Positions 23,596-35,815 of a stretch of 64,000 nucleotides of DNA are shown piece by piece (the stretch's first letter is position 1; every line of letters begins with the position of its first letter). This DNA is from Vandiemenella viatica (taxonomy: Eukaryota; Arthropoda; Insecta; Orthoptera; Morabidae). Below the pieces are notes generated by a model. That model worked only from the letters and a program-made list of their open reading frames with translations. It made no database searches and was not told where the DNA came from. A program made the translations under genes and the position numbers. The stretch spans positions 352,866,932 through 352,930,931 of the forward strand of contig JARYHS010008074.1 of assembly GCA_031002005.1 (NCBI GenBank), written 5' to 3'.

Positions 23596-23970
23596 TTACC
23601 CAAAAACATCACACGTACAGATTCGCATTATAGAAATCAACGGGAATCTAACCCAGTAAAGTTTTCTTGGGCAGCTGTTATGGAGGAGTAATGTTAACCG
23701 TGTGTGGGTTACGGAAGCGGAGGCCCGGCTGGAGTACTTGTCGCCCTGCCTATTGTCTGGCGGAACAATGGCTGGTTCGGCCACACTTTTCCTTTCGTCG
23801 CCGTCGATGCGACGGAGGTCCTCCGCGACAGCCTTGTTTCCGTCCCAGTAAAGACTGTAAAGGTCGCCGCCACCCGTGACTGCTGCAAGTGCGAAAGCTG
23901 CAGAGGTCGAACTACACACAGCTATTCTGATTTTCCAAGAGGATTACATTACCAAAATGTGTTGAATTAA
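23596..23970. other. GC-rich block, open on both strands, unassigned
   Basis: Minus-strand 23596-23919 (107 codons) and plus-strand 23704-23970 (88 codons) are both open through the same GC-rich stretch. Neither resembles a domain I know. The plus frame has a CCKCESCRGR cysteine cluster that could be accidental. An exon, a retroposed gene piece or CpG-rich DNA are all possible. Confidence 0.2.
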
Positions 23971-25080
23971 TTCCCTATTTAGTATCAGAGCTGGAAGTAC
24001 ATGAACAATAATTTACGAAGTGCCCACAGCCGTAAATTAATTTTAGTTTTTCTATGTTTCGTGTGAAGTTTTTCTTACGTGGTAAAAAGAGACTGTATTT
24101 TTCTATTGATACGCCTTTTAGCACGTTTATTGTACACACTTAGCTCTGTAATGCGTAGCGAGAGAGCAGTTTGATACTGTATTGGGTGGCTTATCCTTTA
24201 CATTGAAAGTCTCCACTCTGAGATAAAATATGTATGGTTCTCCGAATTCTTTGCACGACCCATCTCATCCTTCGTTTTGGAAAGTTTATTTCTATTAAGA
24301 GAATGACTTACTCCAAATTCTGGTGATCATTCTTCTCATTATAATTACCTCGAATGTCATGATGTCTCTCATGTACACTCATCACCTTGGTTTTCTTTCA
24401 GCTAGCCAAGCAAGACATTTACTTCCTTCTAACTTTCTACTTTGTTCATGTCTACACATATATCTTCTTTGTTATAAGCCGTCTTCGGCCTGGTCTAACC
24501 TTCATTGCCATTGTTTTCTTCCCTGCACATTTGTATCCAGATATTGCCTTGCATCTGATTTCCATGGTGAAACCACTTTAACCACACACCTCTACTCCTT
24601 TCACCAACGTCAGGTCTACTGAGATCGACATGTTCCATTGACTTCTTGTGTTCCATATTTCACATTTTGTTCCTTCCTTTAACCACCCACCCAAAGAGGA
24701 AAGTATTTAATAGTCTCCAGTGTCTTGTTGATCTCCCTAACCTGGATTTGCCAACCTGATTCATCAAGAGCTATTCTGGATGATAAAACTTATAGGTCTA
24801 TAAATCCGTCAGCTAAACAGTTTTATACATTTTGTACATCCTCGAAGTGCGTCTTTCACACAACAAAACTGTTTCGTCTTAAAAAGATAGTACAAGAAGA
24901 TGGGCTTTAATATCCTGTCGGAGCCACCCCGATTTAATGTTTCTGGGTTTCAGAAAAAGTAGGGATTGTTGCCCAGTTCATGCCATTACCCATTTTCTTT
25001 GTAGATAACCCAATTGGCTGGTATTATAATTATTTGCCCTTGAACAAACTATGTCGAACTTGACATTCGGAAGTACACAA
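23971..25080. other. Spacer
   Basis: The 99-codon frame at 24323-24622 is hydrophobic and cysteine-rich but unrecognised and overlaps another frame. Confidence 0.5.
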
Positions 25081-25200
25081 ATTTAAATCCTGGGATGGTT
25101 CATTCAAAATGACAAGGCCCAATTATCTCTCTTTCTCTGTCTTCATCCTATCCTGCCTCTGAAGATCTCGATGTTGACGAGGCGTAAGGACAAGCAAAAA
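25081..25200 (+). repeat. SINE family I 3' fragment
   Basis: AAATCCTGGGATGGTTCATT, CATCCTATCCTGCCTCTGAAG and GACGAGGCGTAAGGACAAGC follow the order of the SINE's 3' half in the forward sense. The tRNA-like head is missing. Confidence 0.6.
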
Positions 25201-28200
25201 ACTTAGAAAGAACCATCGAACAAGGAAAAGTGTAGAATAAATTGTCTGAAAATGCAAAAATAAAATTAATTTGACGGAAAAACCATTTTCAAAATCTTTT
25301 CCAGTTTATTCCATTGATAAGGACAGAATTTGACGGAGCTTTGAAAGATTATGTATAGAACAAGGCAATAGGAAATGATGAGAAGTTCTCACGGCTTTCT
25401 AAATGAATCTTTAATTGGTTCTTGGTCTTGTGGTTGAATGCCGAAATGCATATCATTTTCTACTCAAAATTCATGAAGGCACAACAAAATATTAGAGCAA
25501 ACCTTACTTTGTTCTTGACAACATTCAAACTCACTCCTTATCATTAGCATATCTGATGAACAAGACATCATCGCAAAGTTAGAAAAACGAGCGCAATGAA
25601 ATTTCTTCATAATATGACGCTTACATTAATTTTCATAAATACAAATTATTTGTAATTAATTTTTCTTTCAGCAGAAAAAGTTCAAAAAAGAGAAGGGTAG
25701 TTCAAGTAAACGAAAATGTCAGCTGTACGTTGTATTTATCTGATTTTTTAGCTTCACACCTTCAACGACCATTTCCTTTATTCTTAGACGCAACTAATAT
25801 ATAGGAGTACCGAGGAACTAGCTGACTGCTACCATCGCGTCCTATGACTCAGGCGTACATATTCTGCGAATAGGCCTATATCTCAAAAACAATCAGATTT
25901 TTCAGAAAATAATATCCTGAAGAATGTTTAAGGTTCTTTATGTTTTAGAAATGATATGAAAATGCACTTCATTTGGGTTCTTCTTTACAATTTTATCTTC
26001 ATCTCTTATTTTTACCTTTAGAAAATAAATTATACTACTTTTCCTTAAGTTTCCAGCGCCAGATTAGTTCAAATAGGATCTTTATTTAACCTTCTATGTC
26101 CACCGCTGGTTTTTCTTAAATACCACCGCTGTAAATGAAACTACTATTAAAAAATCATACCAAATCTATTTTAAGGATCAACTCCACTTTCTTTATTATA
26201 ATCTCAACATGAAACAAAAGTCTTCCACTAGTCTTCTGTCCTCGGGCAAATATTCTCCATTTCAAATCCCGCCAGGATTTCTACACCTTCTCCATTAAGC
26301 TTTTTCCATCCACACCTTTTCTCAACAACCTTTTTTCTTCAACTGTTCTTTTTCACCAAAGATCTCGTATACCTCTCTTGAAAGTCTGTGACCTTAAAAA
26401 TTCAATGTTAGTATTTACAATCATAACTACTAAATACAAAAACAATTTTACTAATACAAAAAAAAAAAATACAAAGAAAATCACAAATGGTGAGATTATG
26501 TACCTCACAAATGCTATACAGAAATTATGACTTTCAACAGACCCAGGGTCTCTTTGTTACCGGGAAGAAAACTTCAGAATAGCCCAATCTCAGCTGTGCT
26601 CACACTATAGTTCCAATACTAGCCATTAAGTAGCAGTTATCAAGAATTCGCATTAATCCATTTAAGTTTAAAATTAGTAGTGACGTTAAAGTTTGCTGGA
26701 CATGCCTTTCCCCAAATTTCAATTTATTGTAGTTGGATAAGTAAGCAATCATTGGAAATACAGTTTCGCCAGGTTACTGTCAGTCCAGTTATTTTGTTCA
26801 CAAAAATGATTAACAGACGTAACACTTGTTTTATTCTGAAACACCAATTGAAATTTGTAAATTTTCACATGTAAGTTACATTTTTTCATATATTTGTCTT
26901 ACATAATGTAAAAATAAAATAAACAAATAAACAAATGGTAGATAGTAAACGGCAACTGTAATCAACTGCAGGTTAACCACGTCCTGTCTACGTCTTATAA
27001 CATCTCAAGTCCGTTGTGAAGGTAGCTCACCTACAGATCTGGTCTTCTGAGTTATCAAAGTATGCCTACTCCAAACAATAATAATAAGTCGTAATTTACA
27101 AGAATCGTCAATTTTTTATTTTTTTTCTAAAATCACTACGCCCACCGAATTTTTTAAATGAATTTCGTAATCTTTTTATCGAGCATAATGCATTGATTAC
27201 GTCACTGAAATATCGTTTATAAGGATTTACGCTCGAGTTTCGCTTTTGTGAGATTAAAAACCAAGTAATAAAAATTCCTAGTATCAGCTTATGAACTGAA
27301 CATTTAAACTAGACTATTGTGTTCCGTGTGGTACAATTTCACCTCTAGTAGCCTATCGTCCAAGCCATTAAACGCCGAGGACCTCTGCCAAGAGAAGCTC
27401 AACTGCCTAATATTCGGTGATCCACTTATTCTGTTTCGTCTTTCTATAAGAAATAAACAAATTCGATATGAAACCACTTTGACAAGAATCTGTAATTTGG
27501 AGGATTGTCAGTTTCGCAAGCGTCTGATATTAATGACGTTATTTTTTTGCGATTATGCTGAACCATACTCAATTTGCGAATTTAAAACAACTGCCAGTTG
27601 AAACTCCCCGCCATGTTGTTGGTCATTCTATTATCAGGATTCAAGTAATCTCCTTGGTGAATCACTAGTCTTCTCCTGAAAACATTTAACACAAAAAGAA
27701 CAACATTTTGTGACACAGTTTATCTTATTCGCTGGGGTCACTCGCTTTCTTCTGTTAACATATGATAAACATGAAAACATTTACATAAAAATGTAAAATA
27801 GTATGTTACACTTAATCAAGGTTTCCTCTTATTTTACCTGATTTATTCTTGAATATTCAAGTCAAGAGTCTTCATTTTTGTGTTATTATTATTATTTTTT
27901 TCATCAGATTTTTTATCTTCCACACTGAAAGAAAACACACTTACAATTAAATAAAACAACAGTTCAACTTCTTTACACTTTATCCAAAAAAAACTTAATA
28001 TATTGATATTCATCAATAGTCTCTTGTGTATCATTTGAAGAATTTGTTTAAAATTGTTAATTTGCAGTGTTTATGACACGAGAATAATAATAACAAAACC
28101 AGTAAAAATCATAATTGCATACATTTAGACCCATTAATTACAACTTCAACAAAGATATTGCATACAGAAAGGTACATCTCAGATTAAAACAGTACTTCAT

Positions 28201-28387
28201 TAATTTACCAATCTAACCAACAAAACTATACTAAACACAGTGAGAACTAAGATACACTGAGATATTATGCGTATACACACACATGTCTGCATCAAAACAG
28301 CTGTCAGATCATACACACAGAGAAGATATTTTATCATACCGTAACGAAGATCTGCAACGATACTATGAACGCAGGTTGGTACCATCG
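25201..28387. other. Long AT-rich spacer
   Basis: Short A runs (26450-26470) and unremarkable frames of 60-94 codons; no mobile-element termini, RNA genes or family-like frames were seen. Confidence 0.5.
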
Positions 28388-28390
28388 TAA

Positions 28391-28692
28391 GGGGACGTTC
28401 ATTAATAACGTGTGGTGTTTTTTTCCCTTAAATTTGGACCTCCCTCCCTCTTGGTTAGATTTACTGAGATTTGGTGGGAACCCCTTCCCGCTAACGTGAG
28501 ATTGATCTCGTAATTTTAAAGACTTATATATACATATATCTACTACTATTTGAAGGGCGGCAATCTGAAATAAAAAGTTGACATGAGGTTCTTATCGACG
28601 CACTCCCCCCCCCCCCCAAATCTCCTTAAATGAGATTGGTGGGATTTTGTCGGACCCCCCTATTTTGAGCTCACATAATTAATTGACGCCTC
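28391..28692. mobile_element. PIF/Harbinger-type MITE, family B, copy 2 (diverged)
   Basis: The left end GGGGACGTTCATTAATAACG and the right end ATAATTAATTGACGCCTCC are worn versions of the family B termini. The inside repeats the GAGATTTGGTGGGA / GAGATTGGTGGGA word and C runs, in the order seen at 14229-14621. Left flank is TAA, right flank TCA, consistent with a mutated 3-bp duplication. Older than copy 1. Confidence 0.72.
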
Positions 28693-28695
28693 CTC

Positions 28696-29269
28696 ATGAA
28701 AGAGCTGTTTCTGATTATCATTCGCAGATACGTGAACTTAATCCTCACGCAGTTCATGATGTAACAAACCTAGCACTTTACTTGACCACCGCTAACCAGG
28801 ACCGGTATCAAACTTCTGAGCTTTGGTATGCAGGGCCACAGCCTCGGTCAATTCACTTCCGGAGCCGGCATTTACGATATTGGCGTCATTTAGTCCCCTC
28901 TCACAATCTACAATACTGAGTGTAAGGAGTGGCATACAACAGCTGAGTAAGCGTGTGCAAATGCAGGAGTTAGCTTGCGTCTGACATCGCTCCAAACTCT
29001 TATCTGGTCCATTTCATTTAAAAGGCGTATTAACTCTTATCTGCTCTATTTCTTTTTAAAAGAGTCTCCTGCTACACTCTTTTAAAAGAAAGTTGCTTTG
29101 TTTAGTACTTCGGGACGGAAAATAAAATATAAATATGCCACCAACATACCTGGGTTACATACTGTATATAATTAAAATCAATTTTTTCTGTTGTTTGTGA
29201 GCATAAAGATGAAACATGATTTCAGAATTACAGTCGCAATTAATGGTTTCAAAGAACACGAAGGCCGTC
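28696..29269. other. Spacer with a short hairpin
   Basis: A hairpin at 29049-29091 pairs TTTCTTTTTAAAAGAGT with ACTCTTTTAAAAGAAA around a 10-base loop, with one bulged T. It is AT-rich and its function is unknown. Confidence 0.5.
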
Positions 29270-29460
29270 GTGACCTTTGACTAGCAGATCACTAAAGAAG
29301 GGCCAAGCTGTGGAGTGTTTCGTGGTGACCTCGGGGTCAGCTCGCAGACGCCCTGGCGCCATCTGGCTCTGCAGTACTCGTCCCCATATGCAAAGTGGGC
29401 CTGGCTGCTGTTATGCCGTGGTAGTGTAATTACACAACAAGCTGGTCGATCACATTCTTA
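29270..29460. promoter_or_regulatory. GC-rich island with homeodomain-type palindrome
   Basis: The block includes the perfect palindrome GTGTAATTACAC (29424-29435), which holds a TAATTA homeodomain core on both strands, and GGCGCCATCTGG nearby. It stands out from the AT-rich flanks. Candidate enhancer or insulator; inference only. Confidence 0.25.
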
Positions 29461-30061
29461 TTGACTGGGATTCGACGGCGGGAGTAACAAATTTTTAAAA
29501 TTGTTATTAAATACTCTCATATGTACTATACATTTTGATATATGAGATTGCCATCTCACACGTATGAGAGGAATAAAGAGACGAAATTGTTTATTTATAA
29601 TGTATTTACTCTTCGTGGTGTTGATGTATTGGTATCTTGATATGCAGCCCACCATGATTCGGCGTCGTCCTACTACCGTATGCTGTAGTTAACAGTAACC
29701 ATCTGAAAAGAACTTACTGCTTTAAGCATTGCTGTAATTTGCTTTAATGAATCAAGTAAACAAAGTGAAAATGTAGAAGCATCTGATTAAATAGACTTTT
29801 TATTAAAACACATTCCGTTTATTCCTGAACATCTTGCTGTTGCAATTAAATAAATATAAAAAATACAGTTCATTGATGGAGTCTGATTTCCAATCTGTTG
29901 TTTTGTGCCTATAATCTTCTTCATGATAACAGACTGACAACCTCAAACACCTGCATAATACTCACTACGCGCCTCGCTGCAGGAACGCCATTTTTAACTG
30001 AATCAAACAATCTAGACCTTGTTTGATAGTATTTGAAAAGGATACATTTATTAAGTAACAG
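29461..30061. other. AT-rich spacer
   Basis: No supported feature. Confidence 0.5.
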
Positions 30062-30796
30062 TGTCAGGTAGCGCGATTGTATTTCACGCCTTGACACCAG
30101 TTGTCTGGTGTCTGGTTTCGAGTGGTCTATACTTTGTGGGCGGTTGACGACTGGGAGGACCCCGGTGTGGATTTGACTGACCTTTGGGATTTGCTAACCC
30201 TCTTGTAATCCGTCTTGCGTTGTCTTCTTGCTTCAAGAGATGGCTTCGTCTGCGTCTTGATGTTACTAATAAGAGGTTAAATTACGTCAGGTCTGACACC
30301 AGCTGGTTTACGTCCAGCAACGTGGATAGGAAGGCTAGCACCAGTGAAATGACTAGCTGATAATCTATCCTTTGTATGAATGACACGACGCTAACTACTG
30401 AACTACCTGTTTATTGTAGCACTTGATTGTACATATTACAATCGTTGGCGCGCTACTGAAAGGCTATTTCCGACTCGCGTCTATGAATGATGGCTACTGA
30501 TATTGACTGATAGAATGGCAGACTGCACTTAGCGGAATGTATTGCTGGCTAGACTAGGCTGACGAGAAACGGCTTAGCTACAAGTTAACCCATCTTTTCA
30601 ACTAAACTGCTCCTGATGAACTGAGAGCGAATAAACTGCTCCGTGGCCACATGCCACCTCGTGTTTGACGTCATTGATTCCAGTTCGATCCACTTGAAGG
30701 TGACTCCTTCAGTCAGCATGTTAGCATTATGTGGAGGAACAAACAACCTTACGCTGAATTTGCATCAGCGAAGTGTGGTCTTTCCTGTGTTCCTAA
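30062..30796. mobile_element. Possible solo LTR
   Basis: A 735-bp GC-intermediate block begins TGTCAGG and ends CCTAACA, near-inverse TG...CA termini as in LTRs. Inside is a hairpin pairing GATTGTA with TACAATC (near 30426-30444). No matching 5-bp duplication flanks it, no second LTR exists in the window, and there is no primer site or pol. The call depends only on termini and composition. Confidence 0.25.
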
Positions 30797-33063
30797 CACT
30801 CGAAAATATTACTTAATCTAAAATATTATATTTTTCCTCAATAAAGCCTTAAGGTTGAAAAGGACCCTCACAACAGTATACTAACTGCAAATATTAATTA
30901 AAAGTCTTGTAATGACTCGTGAGGAAAATTGTTAGAAGATTTAATGTAATATCGTGAATAGAAACAAATACCAGAAACGAGGGGAAATAAGCTTTCATAT
31001 TAAGCAGTCATACCGTAATAGTGTTAAACCGCAATTAAAATGATTTTTGCAGCCCTGAAAGTGGGACATCTTCTGTCACAATTCTTTGAGTTCACGCTTT
31101 AGGAAGTGTAGCACGAGCAGATAAGAGTGGAACGAAACGTTTCGGTCCGAGGTTTGTGAATCCCCATCAAGCGAGTGATTTTTCGCTTCTGAAAGATTTT
31201 TGCGAACTACCTCCACGTAACATTCGACCATTTGAGATACTTCTTAATAAGGGCCATTTCTGATTTTGTTCTCTTGTTAAATGCTGGGTCGTTTAAGGTC
31301 ACTATAATAACACTATCGTCGACAAGCCATAAAGCGCAGATGGGAAGAAGCAGTAACGGTTGATGGTGTCTGAGATTTCATATCACGAATTATTTGTTTT
31401 TACGAGTTACGGTTACATCTCTGTTCGACACATCAAGGCACTAATGTCGCAACATTCTATCCTGTAATGTTTTTCATATCAGCAACGATTCACTTCATTC
31501 GCACTATTACTACTGTCAAGCTTGAACGAGAACGCTATTTCTTATTCAAATGACTTCATAACTGAAAAACTATTAAACATTTTCAGACTGGCGAAAATGA
31601 AGGCTAAAAGTAACTTCCGTACATCGCATCTGCCTCTCCGGTCGGAAACCCAAGATTTTTTAATGTAGTTTATACACCGGAAAAATCTCCTTTCTAAAAA
31701 AAAAGTGTTTAGATGATCACGGTGTAAAAAATATTGTCATCGCAATTCTAATAATTTCAAGTAGACATTTCGTTCAATTGATTTGGAAAAACTCATCAAA
31801 ATTGGAATTAAAAATTTGTTTTCAGAGAGGCTAAGAAGTCTAATTTTCTCTGGTGGGAAACTCTTTGGACTTGAGGTAATAGTTGGTCTCAACTATTGTT
31901 CATACTTTTGTAACACCTACTTTGTATATCCACAGAAATATAAACTGCATTATTTTGATCTGTTTAGTAATCTCAATTTTGGTGTTATTTGATAGCAAAA
32001 TTACGAATTTTCTCAAAAACATAGCAAAGAATACTTCGATTTTCGAATGTCTTATGTTTTTAAGAGTAAAATGTAACCCTGCTATTTAGTGCTCCAGTCC
32101 TTCCGTTTGACGTCTATCGAAAATTAGTATTGTTCTAATGTCTTCAAAATCTCCAAACTATATTTACTTTCCAAGTTTGTTTATGAAACAAAATTATTGA
32201 TGGAAATCTGTAGTAGGTATGTAATCATTTTTCATATCTTTTTGGCATTTATCCTGTTCTCGTCATCCACTAAGTTCAATATTCTTTGTTCCGACACCGG
32301 TGATCTGTCAGTATGCACCAAGGATGCCGACGCACAATGGTGCCCCCTGTCTGGTAGCATGTCTTGATAGGCATCGCAGGTCCCAGGCCGTGTGTTTTGT
32401 ATTCCTGGACGACGCTTCCACTCGCGTCAAGGTTAAGGCTCGGGCTGATGTATACAGCGAGGGTGGAACACAAAGCAGGGGAAGGTCTTGTGTGTAAATT
32501 AAGTGTATCCACGCCCCAGTCTGCTTAAGCAGACTCCACTACCGGTGTAGGTTCTAGTGGTAGTGACGTTAGCTAAAAGGCACCAACTTCGTATTACCAT
32601 GTAATATGTACTGGCTATCGCTTCAGCATACTAAAAACTACAACAGCAAGAACTGATACCTGAGGGATAATCTTCCAGTTGCAACCATCAAGTAACCACA
32701 TCAGTGTTTTGACATTTTATGAAACTTAGTGCTTCTTATTTTTTCTGTATCTCCTATGTCTGACCTTTTACTTGTTGGCAAAAGCAAGTTCCCTGAATCA
32801 AGTCTTCATTTTATCACACGTAATTCCACTACATTAGTCCGTTATTCCTAAACTGCTTCGCGGAGATTAACAACAAGAATCCTTGCAACCCACACAGGCT
32901 ATTTTATTCCTCAATGACCAAAAGAAAGGTTATTTTGCTGAACATGCACCATATTCCACTTACCGATTTTTTTTTATTCATCTTCCCGGACGTAGTAGAT
33001 TCGTTGATACAAACCATCCATATTAGCGATTACACTACCTACTATATGATTTCCTAAGCTCAC
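30797..33063. other. Spacer
   Basis: A small GC-richer patch at 32290-32520 has opposing open frames with no recognised domain. Otherwise no supported feature. Confidence 0.5.
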
Positions 33064-33303
33064 TTTTTTTTTTACTTATGACTTTACGCCTCGTCGACGG
33101 CTAAGGTAATTAGAGGCGGGATGGGACCGGGGACAAGGAACGGGAAGGAATTCGACCATATCCTTTTTGAAGGAAGCATCCCGGCATTCGCCTGGGTGAT
33201 TTGGGGAAACCATCGAAAACCCAAATCTGGATGCCCGGACGAGGATTCGAACCTGCCCTCCCGAATGCGAAGCCAGAACGTCTAAGCTCACTCACTCATC
33301 TCG
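33064..33303 (-). repeat. tRNA-derived SINE, family I, reversed copy
   Basis: The plus strand begins with a T run, then ACTTTACGCCTCGTCGACG (reversed tail), GGGGACAAGGAACGGGAAGG, the reversed CCATGGTTTCCCC region and a reversed B box (GATTCGAACC at 33244-33253). The head near 33285-33303 is altered. Length and order fit a full-size copy of about 240 bp. Confidence 0.88.
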
Positions 33304-33540
33304 ACAGCTATTGGCTGGAGAACAGTGACGTCATGATCCTGCTTTCTCTCACAAATTAACAGCAACCAAAGATATAATTAGAAGAAATTCGACGTTATTT
33401 CCACAATTAAATTGCCAAGCAACTGCTAAAAATAAATTGTTAAGCTTGCTTTTCGTAATATTTCATAGCTAAACAAATCAATAAGCTTCAGTGGTGAAAA
33501 AACGTGGAACTGCTTTTCAGAAACATGTCGCTAATGAGAG

Positions 33541-33542
<2 letters not shown>
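33304..33542. other. Spacer
   Basis: No supported feature. Confidence 0.5.

Positions 33543-33575
<33 letters not shown>
33543..33575. repeat. (AT)n microsatellite
   Basis: About 16 uninterrupted AT dinucleotides. Confidence 0.95.
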
Positions 33576-33579
<4 letters not shown>

Positions 33580-33613
33580 GAAAACTTAAATTACTCATTG
33601 TTTTTCCGGCCTA

Positions 33614-33852
33614 CCGAGCATGGTGGGTGAACGGTTAACGCTCTGGCCTCGCATTCGGTAGGACGCTGGTTCGAATCCCCGTCCGGGCATCCAGATTTGG
33701 GTTTTCCATGGTTTCCCCAAATCACTCCAGGCGAATGCCACGATGCTTCCTTCAAACAGGCCATGGCCGAATTCCTTCCCGTTCCTTGTCCCCAGTCCCA
33801 TCCCACCTCTAATGACCTTAGCCGTCGACGAGGCGTAAAACTATTTATTTTC
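33614..33852 (+). repeat. tRNA-derived SINE, family I, well-preserved forward copy
   Basis: The head has an A-box region TGGTGGGTGAACGG near 33621 and a consensus B box GGTTCGAATCC (33668-33678), at tRNA-like spacing. The body continues CCAGATTTGGGTTTTCCATG, CACTCCAGGCGAATGCC, GGCCATGGCCGAATTCC and CCCACCTCTAATGACC, then GTCGACGAGGCGTAAA and a T/A-rich tail. With the reversed copy 300 bp to the left it forms an inverted pair (33064-33303 and 33614-33852) that could fold back in transcripts or promote rearrangement. Confidence 0.93.
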
Positions 33853-35559
33853 TTTTTACATATTTTATCGACCAATTTCGTGTCTTTATTCAGATTCGCT
33901 GTACGTGGGTTATTAGGTTATTTAAAGTGGACATCAGACCAAATATGTTGGTATTCTGACAATTAATTTCTTTGGAGTTGCTAAACTTTTTAATAATGTT
34001 GAATCCGTATTAAGTTCTCTGACCGTTTCTGACACTATGACTAATGATTACATTACGAATATTTGCCCAGTCTCCATAAAAAAACAATGTGATGCTATCG
34101 AAACAAATACGCACTCGCTTTAAACAGAAATTCTCCACATTTTTCAGAGTGAACTTTTAGAGGGTCAAATACAAGTCAAGTTTGTATTTCAGCAAGTTCG
34201 AGCCTACCTACCACGACCTTTGAAACAATTATTCGATAGTGTGATCATCTCTGTCCGTTTTTAATACGTCTATAAATACTTCTGAGTTCTTCAAGCTCAA
34301 AAGATTTTATCCACCCTAAGGGTGAATTACAGCTCAAGTTCGTATTTGAACAGATCACGTCAACCTGTCATAATCTTTGACTTTAAAAACTAGAACTATT
34401 CTAGACCAGTGATGATACACAAAAAACGGTCACGGGCTTACACTAGCTAATAATAAATTACCTTGGTTTCTTGAAAATCTCTTTCACACCATTTAACAAA
34501 CAAACAAACAAACAAAAAAACAAAAGTCAAACAGAAATTTTTTTCGAATGGTGTGTGGCAAGGTAAGAAAAAGAATGTGTTGGTTTTTAGAAATAGTACA
34601 TCATCTGTTCAACCTGTTATTCCTTTTTCTGGTATCCTAGGTTTCACTCCGTTTTCCAAAACTCAGTCTCCATTATAGTTTGTCATGGGACTTCTTTTGT
34701 TATATTTTACCTTCTTTCCTGGTTCGTTTTTGTTCCCAATATCGTCCCCGATTTTTTTCTTCAGTTTCTTGGTTGATCGTTAAATTTGCTTTCGATATTT
34801 TTTCATTTTCCAATCTGCTCAGATTCCCGAACCATGCTTACTTTTAACATCTTCAATTATTGTTTTTCCCCCTTTTTAATGTCAGTCTGTTCCCTCATTT
34901 GTTTATTGGTATACGCTGCTTGTTAGCCTGAATGCACTGCTTTTATCTTTTCAATTTGGTAGTTCAAAATTCTGGCCCAAAATTGGATCAATTGTTGCTT
35001 TCTACTCATTTATTTTCGTCTGTAAATCAATATTCAATCTTACTGCAACATAGTAGGGAATTTAATTTTGAACGACAATTCTTCTTCAAGTGACTCTATT
35101 ACCAATGCTCCAGAAGTATTTGTACTTTCCGTATAATCCGTATTCGGATATCTTATACCCTATTAAATCAACACCACCTTGGTTAAATACGCTACCAGCG
35201 AACAAGATTATAAATCTGCTGATGAGGTTTTTATTCATAGCGCAGCGCAAAGGTTCATGGGTACAGTACCTTGTTCGGTGATACATTCCTGTATTGCCTT
35301 CGACAGTGGTTGGAGAAGTACGTGTTGTCAAGACGAAAGTACTTTGAAAGGGATTAAGCTTCACGTCTCGAGATGAAAAACAGTTTCTTTTTCCATCATA
35401 GGCAATATTCTTTGAAGAGCTCTGATATCCCGATTTCTAACAAGTAGAGTCACGAACACAAAAAAAAGCCTTTATTGCATTGCTGCGGATAGGCGATAAG
35501 AAACCTCAGAACCGTTCTCAGGTCTATGTCTGCTATATTCTACTCTCTCCCATACAGAC
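33853..35559. other. AT-rich spacer
   Basis: Pyrimidine-rich between 34600 and 35000. No supported feature; the paired frames at 35086-35376 have no family. Confidence 0.5.
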
Positions 35560-35815
35560 TTGTGTAGTTTGGTCGCGGTGTACTGTATTATCTTTGCAGT
35601 GGACTTGAGCGGGTGGTATGGGCGAGCAGGGGAGCGGGCATTTCAATCTGCCGCTCACTCAGTGTCAACAGCAGTGGCTGGGGAGCACACGTAGAGTACA
35701 GCAGCCCGCGGAACGAGCGCGACCGCTGCTCCCTCGCTATGCACAACTGACTGCTTCTATCAGAGGATGCGACACAGCACAAACCGCACCGCGATCGTAC
35801 GGCAGCGAGATTCTA
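35560..35815. promoter_or_regulatory. GC-rich island
   Basis: A CpG-rich block has imperfect inverted GC arms (GGGCGAGCAGGGGAGCGGG near 35621 and GACCGCTGCTCCCTCGC near 35719). Frames on both strands are open but unrecognised (35618-35869, 35588-35782). Promoter-like composition; a worn short transposon is also possible. Confidence 0.22.
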
